64,000 nt of DNA from Rhizobium sp. Root1203 (GCF_001424945.1 NZ_LMCW01000023.1:220891-284890); one strand, 5' to 3'; counted from the stretch's first letter, positions 27,769 through 37,067 are shown. Notes: generated by a model from the sequence alone, not told the origin. Translations and numbers: made by a program.

Positions 27769-27785
27769 CTGGCACGCCCCTTGAA
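27769..27785 (+). promoter_or_regulatory. Sigma-54 promoter of glnK-amtB
   Basis: TGGCAC-GCCCC-TTGAA at 27770-27785. The -24 element matches TGGCAC exactly, with the correct 5-base spacing to the -12 element; consensus TTGCA/T differs at one base. It is 79 bases before glnK, whose expression under nitrogen limitation is classically driven by RpoN and NtrC. Confidence 0.8.
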
Positions 27786-27863
27786 TGTATACCGCCAGTC
27801 GCTGTTCGGCAGCGGCAAGGAGAGTCGGCTCCGTGCCGAGGGTAACGAAGGATGGGAAACCAG

Positions 27864-28202
27864 ATGAAAATTGTGATGGCCATTATCAAGCCGTTCAAGC
27901 TCGATGAGGTGCGTGAAGCTCTCACGGCGATCGGCATTCAGGGCCTGACCGTGACCGAAGTAAAGGGCTACGGGCGCCAGAAGGGACATACCGAAATCTA
28001 TCGCGGCACCGAATATGCGGTCAGCTTCCTGCCGAAGCTCAAGATCGAAATCGCAGTCGCCAGCGAAATCGTAGAAAAGGCAGTCGAAGCCATCGCGTCG
28101 TCGGCCAAGACCGGCCAGATCGGCGACGGCAAGATCTTTGTCTATTCGATCGACCATGCCGTGCGCATCCGTACCGGCGAAACCGACTCAGAAGCGCTGT
28201 AA
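27864..28202 (+). CDS. glnK: Nitrogen regulatory protein P-II
   Basis: A 112-residue P-II signal protein, exactly the family length from ATG 27864 (ATG 27852 would add four residues). Seen: MKIVMAIIKPFKLDEVREAL, the T-loop with GRQKGHTEIYRGTEYAV and the uridylylated Tyr51, and the B/C-loop stretch IGDGKIFVYSIDHAVRIRTG. It binds ATP, ADP and 2-oxoglutarate and reversibly blocks the ammonium channel encoded 23 bases downstream. Called GlnK rather than GlnB because of the amtB neighbour and sigma-54 promoter. Confidence 0.95.
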   Translation: MKIVMAIIKPFKLDEVREALTAIGIQGLTVTEVKGYGRQKGHTEIYRGTEYAVSFLPKLKIEIAVASEIVEKAVEAIASSAKTGQIGDGKIFVYSIDHAVRIRTGETDSEAL

Positions 28203-28225
28203 GGCCGAGCAAGGAGCTTTTTTCA

Positions 28226-29590
28226 ATGTCCATTTCGAAGTTTACTTCCACCTATACGCGCCTTGCCGCCGCGTCCGCCGCGCTTCTGGCGCCGGTCGCT
28301 GCCTTCGCGCAGGACGCTGCCGCAACGGCCGCCCCTGCTGCCGCCGCCGCTCCTGTCCCTGACAAGGGCGATACCGCATTCATGTTCATCTCTACCCTGC
28401 TCGTTCTCTTCATGATCTTGCCGGGTCTTGCGCTGTTCTACGGCGGCCTCGTTCGCGCAAAGAACATGCTTTCCGTGCTGATGCAGTGCACGATGGTCGC
28501 TGCGGTTCTGATACTGATCTGGGTCATCTACGGCTACTCCTTCGCCTTCGGCGGCTCCGACAGCCCATATTGGGGCGGCACGGCGAAGATGTTCCTCGCT
28601 GGTGTCACGAAGGATTCGACGGCTGCGACCTTCTCGCAGGGTGTCGTCATTCCTGAGTTCATCTTCGCAATGTTCCAGATGACATTTGCCGCGATCACGC
28701 CTGCCCTGATCGTTGGAGCATTCGCGGAACGCATCAAGTTCTCGGCTGTGGTTCTGTTCTGCGCCTTGTGGGCGACCTTCGTCTACTTCCCGATCGCTCA
28801 CATGGTCTGGGATGCCAACGGCTTGCTCTTCAAGATGGGCGCGCTCGACTTCGCTGGCGGCACGGTTGTTCACATCAACGCCGGCGTCGCCGGTCTGATC
28901 GGTGCGATCATGGTCGGCAAGCGTACCGGCTTCGGCAAGGACATGATGGCTCCGCACTCGATGACGCTGACCATGGTCGGTGCATCGATGCTCTGGTTCG
29001 GCTGGTTCGGCTTCAACGCCGGCTCCAACCTGGAAGCTTCGGGCGGCGCCATGCTCGCAACGGTCAACACCTTCATCGCCACTGCTGCAGCCATCGTTTC
29101 ATGGGCGGTTGTCGAAACGCTTACCCGTGGCAAGGCTTCCATGCTCGGTGGTGCTTCGGGTATGGTCGCGGGTCTCGTTGCGATCACGCCGGCAGCGGGC
29201 ATCGTCGGTCCGATGGGCGCCATCATCATGGGCCTTCTCGTTTCGCCGCTGTGCTACTTCTTCGTCTCCGTCGTCAAGAACAAGTTCGGATACGACGACA
29301 CCGCTGACGTCTTCGGCGTCCATGGCATCGGCGGGATGTTCGGCGCAATTGCCACCGGCATCTTCGCTTCCGCGTCGCTGGGCGGAGTCGGCTACGTCGA
29401 AGGTGTCACCATGAGCGGCCAGCTCGTCACCCAGCTGACTGCCGTCGCCACAACAATCGTATGGTGCGGCGTCGGGTCTGCGATCCTCTACAAGCTCGTC
29501 GACGTGGTCGTCGGCCTGCGTGTCACTGTCGAAGCGGAACGCGAAGGCCTCGACCTCGCCACGCACGGCGAAGCCGCCTATCATTCGTAA
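28226..29590 (+). CDS. amtB: Ammonium transporter
   Basis: A 454-residue inner-membrane ammonium channel. Seen: a signal-like N-terminus ending AFAQ (about 29), an Ala/Pro-rich stretch, then eleven membrane helices. The twin pore histidines are in FPIAHMVWD and VHGIGGMFGAI. LFYGGLVRAKNMLSVLMQC is the signature of the first helices. A ribosome site AAGGAGC precedes ATG 28226. Forms an operon with glnK under the sigma-54 promoter and is closed by a terminator at 29669. Confidence 0.96.
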   Translation: MSISKFTSTYTRLAAASAALLAPVAAFAQDAAATAAPAAAAAPVPDKGDTAFMFISTLLVLFMILPGLALFYGGLVRAKNMLSVLMQCTMVAAVLILIWVIYGYSFAFGGSDSPYWGGTAKMFLAGVTKDSTAATFSQGVVIPEFIFAMFQMTFAAITPALIVGAFAERIKFSAVVLFCALWATFVYFPIAHMVWDANGLLFKMGALDFAGGTVVHINAGVAGLIGAIMVGKRTGFGKDMMAPHSMTLTMVGASMLWFGWFGFNAGSNLEASGGAMLATVNTFIATAAAIVSWAVVETLTRGKASMLGGASGMVAGLVAITPAAGIVGPMGAIIMGLLVSPLCYFFVSVVKNKFGYDDTADVFGVHGIGGMFGAIATGIFASASLGGVGYVEGVTMSGQLVTQLTAVATTIVWCGVGSAILYKLVDVVVGLRVTVEAEREGLDLATHGEAAYHS

Positions 29591-29668
29591 TGAAGGCTTG
29601 CGGCGTCCGTTCACGGGCGCCGCCAAACGGCCCGTTGCGGCCTATTCGAAGCGTCAACGCCGCTTTCG

Positions 29669-29700
29669 CCCGGTCCTCAGCAAGGTCCGGGCATTTTTGT
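29669..29700 (+). terminator. Terminator after glnK-amtB
   Basis: A 9-bp stem with one mismatch (29669-29677 with 29683-29691), a short loop and ATTTTTGTTT tail. It lies 79 bases after amtB. Confidence 0.7.
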
Positions 29701-29830
29701 TTGCCAATCAAGATGTGGGGCGTGCATGGTTAATACGGCTTTAACCGTCGTTTGATTAGGTGGAGCGGACGCATTGGGCGCGAGGCGCATTAGCGATTCG
29801 CACGCTTTCAGGCATTGGACGGGTATGTAC

Positions 29831-32500
29831 ATGGCAAGAAGCACATCGCCAGCAATGGATGGCCGGCCGGACCGTTTCTCCCTATCGGGGTTCATGTTCC
29901 GGCAGGCGCAGACCCTTTTAGGCTTTGCCATCTTTCTCCTGCTCGCACTGGCGGTTGCGGCGCTTGCAACATGGAACGTCGCCGATCCGAGCTATTCCTA
30001 TGCGACCGGCAACGAACCGACCAACATCCTTGGCTACGGCGGCGCAGCTTTCGCCGATATTCTCATGCAGTTCTTCGGCCTGGGCAGCGTCGTGGCGCTG
30101 CTGCCGGTGGTCGCTTGGGCGCTGGCGCTGATTTCCGGCCGCCGCCTCAGCCGTATTCCGGCGCGCGCCGCTGCCTGGGGCCTGGGCTCGATACTGTCGT
30201 CCGCCGTACTCGGTTGCTTTCCGCCGCCGCTCACCTGGCCGATCCCCAACGGAATCGGCGGCGTCGTCGGCGATATGATCCTGCGTTTCCCGGCCCTGTT
30301 CGTCGGTGCCTATCCGACAGGTGTCTTCGCGACCGTAATCGGTTGCGTCCTTGCGGTTCCGACCGTCTGGATGATGCTGTTTGCCGCGGGTATCGTCGGC
30401 CGCACCGACGAGGAAGAAGCGGAAGAGGAAGCGGAAAACTATGCCGCCAGCCGCTCCAAACTGCGTTCGGTGGGCGACGAGGACGAAGATGACGAGGACG
30501 GTGGATGGCTCGCCTTCGGCGCTCTGACGCATGCGTGGTACATGAGCCAGGCCCGCTTGCGCCGCCTGCTCGGCATGGGCCCGCGCAAGCGCCGCCAGGA
30601 AGATTTCGAGTCACCCTACGATTTCAACGATGACGAGTTCGGCAAGCTGAACGAGCCCGTTCGCGCCAAGGCGCCGGTGGCGCGCGGCGAACGGATGGAG
30701 CCTTCGTTGGAACCGCGCGCTGCCTCGCAGCGCCGCATCGTTTCCGCACCGTCGATCTCGCTGAATGACGATGACGATGACGGTCAGCCGTTCGACAACG
30801 ACATGCCGCCGCGGCCGGCCGATATCCTGCCAGATGACGATGAAGACTGGATGATGCGCGCGCCGGCGAAATCGGCCGGCGGGAGAGCCGAACCCCGCGT
30901 CGTGCAATCGTCCTCGCGTCCCAGGCCCGGCGCCCGCGTCGAACGCGAGCAGCAGGGTTCCTTCATTCGCCCCGAGGGCTTCCAGCTTCCGTCGATGCAT
31001 CTCCTTGCGGAACCGAAGAACGTCGTCCGCGACTCAACCCTGTCTGCCGAAGCGCTGGAGCAGAACGCCCGCATGCTCGAGGGGGTGCTCGAGGATTTCG
31101 GCGTCAAGGGCGAGATCATCCATGTCCGCCCCGGCCCTGTCGTCACGCTCTACGAGCTGGAGCCTGCCCCCGGCATCAAGTCATCCCGCGTCATCGGCCT
31201 CGCCGACGATATCGCCCGCTCGATGAGCGCGATTGCCGCTCGCGTCGCCGTGGTTCCCGGCCGCAATGCGATCGGCATCGAACTGCCGAACTCGACGCGC
31301 GAGACCGTCTATCTGCGCGAACTGATCGCCTCCCGCGATTTCGAAGGCTCAAAAGCGAAGCTCGCCATGGCGCTGGGCAAGACGATCGGCGGCGAAGCCG
31401 TCATTGCGGATCTCGCCAAGATGCCGCATCTGCTGGTGGCCGGCACAACAGGTTCGGGCAAATCCGTCGCTATCAACACCATGATCCTCTCGCTGCTCTA
31501 TCGGCTGACGCCCGAGCAGTGCCGCCTGATCATGATCGACCCCAAGATGCTGGAACTCTCTGTCTACGACGGCATCCCGCACCTGCTCTCGCCTGTCGTC
31601 ACCGATCCGAAGAAGGCAGTGGTGGCGCTCAAGTGGACCGTCCGCGAGATGGAAGAGCGCTACAAGAAGATGTCGAAGATCGGCGTGCGCAATATCGACG
31701 GTTTCAACAGCCGCGTCGAGCAGGCGCTCTCCAAGGGCGAGGTGATCTCGCGCACCGTCCAGACCGGCTTCGATCGCCATACCGGCGAGGCGATGTACGA
31801 GACAGAAGAGTTCGACCTGCAGCCGATGCCCTACATCGTCGTGATCATCGACGAGATGGCCGACCTGATGATGGTCGCGGGCAAGGACATCGAAGGCGCA
31901 GTGCAGCGTCTTGCGCAGATGGCGCGTGCGGCCGGCATCCACGTTATCATGGCGACGCAGCGTCCCTCCGTCGACGTCATCACCGGCACGATCAAGGCGA
32001 ACTTCCCGACCCGCATCTCCTTCCAGGTCACCTCGAAGATCGACAGCCGCACGATCCTTGGCGAACAGGGTGCCGAACAGCTGCTCGGCATGGGCGACAT
32101 GCTCTATATGGCAGGCGGCGGGCGTATCCAGCGCGTGCATGGCCCGTTCGTTGCCGATATGGAAGTCGAGGAAATCGTTTCCTATCTCAAGACGCAGGGA
32201 TCGCCGCAGTATCTCGATGCCATCACCGCCGACGACGATGACGACGGCGACTATGGCGGGGGACCGTCGGGGACGTCCAACCTTGCGGATTCCGAGGATC
32301 CCTACGATCAGGCGGTCGCAATTGTTCTGCGTGACGGCAAGGCCTCAACGTCGTATATTCAGCGCAGGCTGGGTATCGGCTACAACAGGGCCGCGTCACT
32401 GATCGAGCGCATGGAGCAGGAAGGCATCATCGGGCCGGCCAACCATGCCGGCAAGCGTGAGATTCTCGTTCCGACCGAGGGTGACGTTCTCGACCGCTGA
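29831..32500 (+). CDS. ftsK: DNA translocase FtsK
   Basis: An 889-residue cell-division DNA pump that moves chromosome ends through the septum. Seen: about four to five N-terminal membrane helices (to about 190), an acidic, Arg/Pro-rich linker (about 190-380), and the RecA-like motor (about 400-800) with Walker A AGTTGSGKSVAIN, Walker B PYIVVIIDEMADLMMV and MATQRPSVDVITG. A C-terminal winged-helix gamma domain with AVAIVLRDGKASTSYIQRRL follows. ATG 29831 is preferred because GGACGGG lies 7 bases upstream; ATG 29825 would add two residues. The short linker is typical of alphaproteobacteria. lolA follows after 135 bases. Confidence 0.95.
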   Translation: MARSTSPAMDGRPDRFSLSGFMFRQAQTLLGFAIFLLLALAVAALATWNVADPSYSYATGNEPTNILGYGGAAFADILMQFFGLGSVVALLPVVAWALALISGRRLSRIPARAAAWGLGSILSSAVLGCFPPPLTWPIPNGIGGVVGDMILRFPALFVGAYPTGVFATVIGCVLAVPTVWMMLFAAGIVGRTDEEEAEEEAENYAASRSKLRSVGDEDEDDEDGGWLAFGALTHAWYMSQARLRRLLGMGPRKRRQEDFESPYDFNDDEFGKLNEPVRAKAPVARGERMEPSLEPRAASQRRIVSAPSISLNDDDDDGQPFDNDMPPRPADILPDDDEDWMMRAPAKSAGGRAEPRVVQSSSRPRPGARVEREQQGSFIRPEGFQLPSMHLLAEPKNVVRDSTLSAEALEQNARMLEGVLEDFGVKGEIIHVRPGPVVTLYELEPAPGIKSSRVIGLADDIARSMSAIAARVAVVPGRNAIGIELPNSTRETVYLRELIASRDFEGSKAKLAMALGKTIGGEAVIADLAKMPHLLVAGTTGSGKSVAINTMILSLLYRLTPEQCRLIMIDPKMLELSVYDGIPHLLSPVVTDPKKAVVALKWTVREMEERYKKMSKIGVRNIDGFNSRVEQALSKGEVISRTVQTGFDRHTGEAMYETEEFDLQPMPYIVVIIDEMADLMMVAGKDIEGAVQRLAQMARAAGIHVIMATQRPSVDVITGTIKANFPTRISFQVTSKIDSRTILGEQGAEQLLGMGDMLYMAGGGRIQRVHGPFVADMEVEEIVSYLKTQGSPQYLDAITADDDDDGDYGGGPSGTSNLADSEDPYDQAVAIVLRDGKASTSYIQRRLGIGYNRAASLIERMEQEGIIGPANHAGKREILVPTEGDVLDR

Positions 32501-32635
32501 AGTCTGGAATACTTTATGAAACCGGATTTCACGGAAACCTGATCGCTCTGAAACCGTTACCTTTCCGCAGGCGTACAAATGCGCCATCAAGACGCCGTGT
32601 TTCAGCAGCATTCAGATTGCATAAAGGAGACTTAG

Positions 32636-33310
32636 ATGACCAACTCCGATACCTTCCTGGACCGCATTTCGCTGACCCGGCGCCACATGTTGGGCGCCAT
32701 GGCTGTCGCTGCGGCGTCGACCGCGATCCCGCTCAGCGTCTTCGCGCAAGCGGCGGCCGCAGCGTCCAACAACAGGACTGCCCAAGCCATCGCCGACCAT
32801 TTTTCGAGCGTTGGCACCATGCAGGGCGAGTTCGTACAGTTCGGCCCGCGTGGCGAACAGACCGGCGGCAAATTCTTCATCCAGCGGCCGGGCAGGCTGC
32901 GCTTCAACTATGACGACCCGTCGCCTATCCGCGTCATCGCCGACGGCAAGAATGTTGCGATCGGCAACATGAAGCTCAAGACCTGGGACCTCTATCCCTT
33001 GTCTAAAACGCCGCTCAGCCTGCTTCTGGCACAACGCATCGATCTTTCGGCAGGCTCGGTAAAGAGCGTGAAGGAAGAGTCGGACCTCACCACTATCGCT
33101 CTCGGCAACAACACGGTCTTCGGCAATTCGACGATCACGATGATGTTCGATCCGAAGACCTACGATCTCCGGCAATGGACGATCACGGACAACCAAGGCA
33201 AGGACACGTCGGTCATGGTGTTCAACGTGAAGACCGGCATGCAGTTCGACAACAAGGTTTTCAGGGTGCCTTACGAGGTTATTCCGGGGACTGCCGCTTA
33301 CCGCGATTGA
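32636..33310 (+). CDS. lolA: Outer-membrane lipoprotein carrier protein LolA-like
   Basis: A 224-residue periplasmic carrier. Seen: an N-terminal signal with the twin-arginine LTRRHMLGAMAVAAAS and a cleavage site near VFAQA (about 38), suggesting Tat or Sec export, then the LolA beta-barrel half with GEFVQFGPRGEQTGGKFFIQ, KRPGRLRFNYDDP-like strand and VFGNSTITMMFDPKTYDLRQW. It shuttles lipoproteins from LolCDE to the outer membrane. Its place directly after ftsK is the same as in other proteobacteria. AAAGGAGA precedes the start. Confidence 0.88.
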   Translation: MTNSDTFLDRISLTRRHMLGAMAVAAASTAIPLSVFAQAAAAASNNRTAQAIADHFSSVGTMQGEFVQFGPRGEQTGGKFFIQRPGRLRFNYDDPSPIRVIADGKNVAIGNMKLKTWDLYPLSKTPLSLLLAQRIDLSAGSVKSVKEESDLTTIALGNNTVFGNSTITMMFDPKTYDLRQWTITDNQGKDTSVMVFNVKTGMQFDNKVFRVPYEVIPGTAAYRD

Positions 33311-33332
33311 CTGCACTCACGAATGTCGAACG

Positions 33333-33360
33333 ACGCCCTGCTATAGCGGGGCGTTTTTCT
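33333..33360 (+). terminator. Terminator after lolA
   Basis: A 9-bp stem with one G-T pair (33333-33341 with 33346-33354), TATA loop, and TTTTTCTTT tail, 22 bases after the lolA stop. Confidence 0.85.
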
Positions 33361-33435
33361 TTGCGCCGTTCCGTTCCATCCCGCATGGCTTTGCTCTAAA
33401 GCCATCGTCGCTATACGGATTTGAAAGGCAGCGGA

Positions 33436-34239
33436 ATGAGCTTCTCGATTACCACCTGGAACATCAATTCGGTGCGGCTGCGCATGCCGATCGTCGAGCA
33501 ACTCGTTCTCAAGCATCGACCCGATATCCTTTGCCTGCAGGAAACCAAGGTACCGAACGAATTGTTTCCCGCCGCGCCGTTGCGCGCCATGGGCTACGAT
33601 CACATCATCATCCACGGCCAGAAAGGGTACCATGGCGTCGCCATCGCTTCACGCTTCCCGCTGACGGAAGACCACAGGCAGGATTATTGCCGCGTGGGCG
33701 ATGCCCGCCACATCTCCGCGCTCTTTGAGCGTGGAGGCCGCCGCATCCGCATTCACAACTTCTATGTGCCGGCGGGGGGCGATGAACCAGACCGTTCGAT
33801 CAATCCGAAATTCGGACATAAACTCGATTTCGTCGAGGAGATGAAGCAGCTCAAGGCAAATGGAGAGGCGAATACCTCCTCCATCCTTGTGGGCGACCTG
33901 AACATCGCCCCCCTCGAACACGACGTCTGGTCGCACAAGCAGCTTCTCAAGATCGTCAGCCACACGCCTGTCGAAACCGAGGGCCTGCTCGATGTCATGA
34001 AGCGTGGCGCCTGGCTGGATCTCATGCGCCAGTACGTTCCGGCGAACGAAAAGCTCTATACGTGGTGGAGCTACAGGGCAAAGGATTGGCAAGCCGCCGA
34101 TCGGGGCCGGCGCCTGGACCACATCTGGTCGTCACAGGATCTCGGGCCGCACCTTCAGCGCATAGAAATTCTCAAGGAAGCCCGTGGTTGGGAGCGGCCG
34201 TCCGATCACGTACCGGTGACCGCTCACTTCAATCTCTAG
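33436..34239 (+). CDS. xthA: Exodeoxyribonuclease III
   Basis: A 267-residue AP endonuclease/3'-5' exonuclease of base-excision repair. Seen: the N-terminal ITTWNINSVRLR (metal-site Asn), LCLQETKVPNELF with the metal Glu, the catalytic GDLNIAPLEHDVW, and the C-terminal LDHIWSS plus ERPSDHVPVTAHF carrying the catalytic His. ATG 33436 is chosen over the in-frame TTG at 33421. Monocistronic, between two terminator-like or convergent boundaries. Confidence 0.94.
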   Translation: MSFSITTWNINSVRLRMPIVEQLVLKHRPDILCLQETKVPNELFPAAPLRAMGYDHIIIHGQKGYHGVAIASRFPLTEDHRQDYCRVGDARHISALFERGGRRIRIHNFYVPAGGDEPDRSINPKFGHKLDFVEEMKQLKANGEANTSSILVGDLNIAPLEHDVWSHKQLLKIVSHTPVETEGLLDVMKRGAWLDLMRQYVPANEKLYTWWSYRAKDWQAADRGRRLDHIWSSQDLGPHLQRIEILKEARGWERPSDHVPVTAHFNL

Positions 34240-34265
34240 GGTCCGGCTTCGGTCTTATGGGGCCG

Positions 34266-34721
34266 TCAGGCGAAGCGATGAAGCTCCGCGGCGGCTTTTT
34301 CCGCCAGCGCGGCGATATTATCCCGGATGCGGTTCTCGATCAGCAGCGCGGCGTCCGGAAATTCCTCCATCAGCCGGTGGAACAGCGCCCGGGTGATGCG
34401 GATGATGCTCGTATCCTCCCGGGCGACAGCGGTGAACTTTCGCTCGACCAGGGTGATGAGTGCAAGTTCCGAAAGCATCGTCCCGGCGCCGACGACGGCC
34501 TCTACCACCTGCTGTCCGTTGCGACCGGTGCGGCTGAGCTCGACGCTGCCGGTCAAGATGACATAGGCGCCTTCGGCAGGGGAACCTTCGCGAAACAGCA
34601 GCTGCCCGCCCGATACTACCCGTCGATCCGCACCGAAGGCGATCAGCCGCAGCTGATCCTCCGACATTTCGTTGAAAAGCGGCAGCTGCGAAAGCAGGCG
34701 GATATCGTCGTTGAGTGCCAT
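34266..34721 (-). CDS. Cyclic-nucleotide-binding (Crp-like) domain protein without DNA-binding domain
   Basis: 151 residues, a single cNMP-binding beta-roll. Seen: LSQLPLFNEMSEDQLRLIAF, QLLFREGSPAEGAYVILTGS, GAGTMLSELALI (the phosphate-binding-cassette position, but lacking the usual GE...R pair), and IIRITRALFHRLMEEFP. The C-terminal helix ends without a helix-turn-helix, so it is not a transcription factor itself. It starts one base after the stop of cenR, so the two are very probably cotranscribed and coupled. Function is unknown; a ligand or protein-binding role beside the CenR pathway is inference. Confidence 0.82.
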   Translation of the reverse strand: MALNDDIRLLSQLPLFNEMSEDQLRLIAFGADRRVVSGGQLLFREGSPAEGAYVILTGSVELSRTGRNGQQVVEAVVGAGTMLSELALITLVERKFTAVAREDTSIIRITRALFHRLMEEFPDAALLIENRIRDNIAALAEKAAAELHRFA

Positions 34722-34722
34722 C

Positions 34723-35406
34723 TTACGGTACGATCTTGTAGCCGCCGTTTTCCGTTACCAGAATTTCGGCGTTGGATGGATCACGCTCGATCTTCTGCCG
34801 CAAGCGGTACACGTGCGTTTCGAGCGTATGCGTCGTGACGCCGGAATTGTAACCCCAGACTTCTTCGAGAAGGACATCGCGGGTGACGACTTTCTGCTCG
34901 GCCCGATAGAGATAGCGGATAATCGCAGCCTCTTTTTCCGTCAGGCGGATCTTCTGACCGTTGTCCGTCGTCAGCAGTTTCTGGCTCGGCTTGAAGACAT
35001 AGGGCCCAACGTTGAAGGTGGCGTCTTCGCTCTGCTCGTGCTGGCGAAGCTGCACGCGAATGCGGGCAAGAAGAACGGCAAACCGGAAGGGCTTCGTGAC
35101 GTAATCGTTGGCGCCGGCTTCGAGGCCAAGGATCGTATCCGAATCCGTGTCGTGCCCCGTCAGCATGATAATGGGTGCCTTCAGGCCGCCCTTGCGCAGA
35201 AGCTTCACGGCTTCGCGGCCATCCATATCGGGAAGGCCGACGTCCATGATCAGCAGGTCGATCGGCGTCGCGCGTGCGCGTTCCACGCCCTTGGCGGCAG
35301 TTGTTTCCTGCAAAACGGCAAACTCGTCATACAGTGAAAGCTGCTCCGTGAGGGTTTCGCGAAGGTCGTCGTCATCGTCCACCAACAGAATGGTGCGTGC
35401 GGTCAT
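34723..35406 (-). CDS. cenR: OmpR-family response regulator CenR
   Basis: A 227-residue response regulator. Receiver domain (1-120): acidic cluster VDDDDDL, phospho-accepting Asp55 in LLIMDVGLPDMDG, MLTGHDTDSD, and the switch Lys in ANDYVTKPFRF. The C-terminal winged helix (about 130-227) includes VTTHTLETHVYRLRQKIERD. The receiver run VGLPDMDGREA and the extended EQSEDATFNVGPYVF linker match CenR, the essential cell-envelope regulator of alphaproteobacteria, paired elsewhere with the kinase CenK. No kinase gene is adjacent. Cotranscribed with the cyclic-nucleotide-domain gene. Confidence 0.85.
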   Translation of the reverse strand: MTARTILLVDDDDDLRETLTEQLSLYDEFAVLQETTAAKGVERARATPIDLLIMDVGLPDMDGREAVKLLRKGGLKAPIIMLTGHDTDSDTILGLEAGANDYVTKPFRFAVLLARIRVQLRQHEQSEDATFNVGPYVFKPSQKLLTTDNGQKIRLTEKEAAIIRYLYRAEQKVVTRDVLLEEVWGYNSGVTTHTLETHVYRLRQKIERDPSNAEILVTENGGYKIVP

Positions 35407-35548
35407 GCGGCTCTGTCCTCGCCATCTGGTTCCATAGTCCTACGCCACTTTCGATCGTTGGCAAAGATCAGGAGACCAAGCTGTTGTCGTATATGGTGCT
35501 ATATGATTTCAATCATCGCCCAAGCAATTGCGAAAACACGTGACAAAC

Positions 35549-36097
35549 ATGGAAAAAACAAGGCAGCCGCGATGTATACAGTCAACGATCATTACTGTTC
35601 GACGCGTGCCGGGTCAGAAAAGTCGAGCGCTGGTCCAATTCGGTGCAATCGTGGTGCCTGCCGCCATCGGTCGCTCGGGCCGAACCGTGTTGAAACGCGA
35701 GGGCGATGGCGCAACGCCGATCGGGTCGATGAAGCTGCTCTACGGGTTCCGACGCGGCGGGCGGTCGTCGCACGTCCAAACGCAGCTTCCGATTCGCCGT
35801 ATCCGCAAGGACATGCTCTGGTGCGACCAGCCTGACGATCCCAACTATAACCGCCTCGTCAAAGCACCGTTTCGACCGAGCCATGAAGAGATGAACCGCA
35901 GCGACGGACTTTATGACGTTTGTCTCGTGATGGACTGGAACGTAACGTCGCGTGCGCGCAACCGTGGCTCCGCAATTTTCTTTCACCTGATCAAGCCCGG
36001 CTACGAGCCGACCGCGGGTTGCGTCGCAATTCATCCGCGCGACATGGACCGTCTGCTGCCTTTCCTGCGCAAGGGGACTGTGGTCCGCATTCTGTGA
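35549..36097 (+). CDS. YkuD-type L,D-transpeptidase family protein
   Basis: A 182-residue YkuD-domain protein. Seen: VVPAAIGRSGRTVLKREGDGATPIG, trimmed here to its key GRSG and DGATPIG, and the catalytic motif with His146 in AIFFHL and Cys158 in EPTAGCVAIH. L,D-transpeptidases make 3-3 peptidoglycan crosslinks or attach proteins to the wall. No signal peptide is evident: the N-terminus is basic and polar, so this belongs to the short cytoplasm-predicted group whose role is unclear. ATG 35549 is chosen over TTG 35528. It is divergent from cenR. Confidence 0.82.
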   Translation: MEKTRQPRCIQSTIITVRRVPGQKSRALVQFGAIVVPAAIGRSGRTVLKREGDGATPIGSMKLLYGFRRGGRSSHVQTQLPIRRIRKDMLWCDQPDDPNYNRLVKAPFRPSHEEMNRSDGLYDVCLVMDWNVTSRARNRGSAIFFHLIKPGYEPTAGCVAIHPRDMDRLLPFLRKGTVVRIL

Positions 36098-36236
36098 CGG
36101 CAGGGATGATAAACGGGATGCCATGACCTATATGCGTTTCGACCGGCGCTCGGGCTGAGATGCGCGCGGGGACATCAGCGGGCGCCTGCCGGTCAAGCGC
36201 GCCCAGTTCAGGTCATTGAACTTTCGGAGACATATT

Positions 36237-37067
36237 GTGGCACAGCAATCCATTATCACCTTCCATGACGGCCATTCCATTCCTCAGGTCGGCCTCGGCG
36301 TATGGCGGACGCCCGACGACATCGCTGCGCCCACGGTGCGCACTGCAATCGAGGCCGGATATCGCCATGTCGATACGGCGGCCGTTTATGAAAACGAGGA
36401 CGGGGTAGGCGAGGGCATCCGCACGTCCGGCATCGACCGCAAGGACATCTTCCTGACGACCAAGCTCTGGAACGACAGCCAAGGCTACGATTCCACCCTG
36501 AGGGCCTTCGAGAAGAGCCTGAGGCGGCTTGGTACCGACTATATCGATCTCTACCTCATTCACTGGCCGGCACCGACGCGCAATCGCTTCGTCGACACCT
36601 GGAAGGCCTTCATCAAGCTCAAGGAAGAAGGCCGCGCCCGGTCGATCGGCGTATCTAACTTTTATCCCGAGCACATCGATCGCCTGGTTTCCGAAACCGG
36701 CGTCGTTCCCGTCATCAACCAGATCGAGCTGCATCCGGACTTTCAGCAGAAGGTCGCGCAGGAGGCCCACAGGAAGCTGAGCATCGCGACGCAATCCTGG
36801 AGCCCACTTGGCCAGGGCAAGCTCATCGATCTTCCTGTGTTCGGCGAAATCGCAAGGAAGCATGGAAAGACGCCCGCGCAGGTGATCATCCGCTGGCACA
36901 TGGACAGCGGTCTCGTCGTCATTCCGAAGTCGATAACGCCGTCGCGCATCGAGGAGAATTTCAAGGTCTTCGACTTCAAGCTCGACGATGACGACAGGGC
37001 GTCGATTGCGAAACTCGACAATCACGGCGCCCGTATCGGGCCAGACCCGAAGACAGCGACTTTCTGA
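36237..37067 (+). CDS. Aldo/keto reductase (AKR5, 2,5-diketogluconate reductase-like)
   Basis: A 276-residue NADPH-dependent carbonyl reductase. Seen: the AKR tetrad Asp in YRHVDTAAVYENE (with Tyr), Lys in FLTTKLWND, His in YLIHWPAP, and the cofactor-binding IGVSNFYPEHIDRL and VIPKSITPSRIEENF. GTG 36237 is chosen because CGGAG precedes it by about 9 bases; a TTG at 36216 would add seven residues. Physiological substrate is unknown; relatives reduce 2,5-diketo-D-gluconate or methylglyoxal. Confidence 0.9.
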   Translation: MAQQSIITFHDGHSIPQVGLGVWRTPDDIAAPTVRTAIEAGYRHVDTAAVYENEDGVGEGIRTSGIDRKDIFLTTKLWNDSQGYDSTLRAFEKSLRRLGTDYIDLYLIHWPAPTRNRFVDTWKAFIKLKEEGRARSIGVSNFYPEHIDRLVSETGVVPVINQIELHPDFQQKVAQEAHRKLSIATQSWSPLGQGKLIDLPVFGEIARKHGKTPAQVIIRWHMDSGLVVIPKSITPSRIEENFKVFDFKLDDDDRASIAKLDNHGARIGPDPKTATF

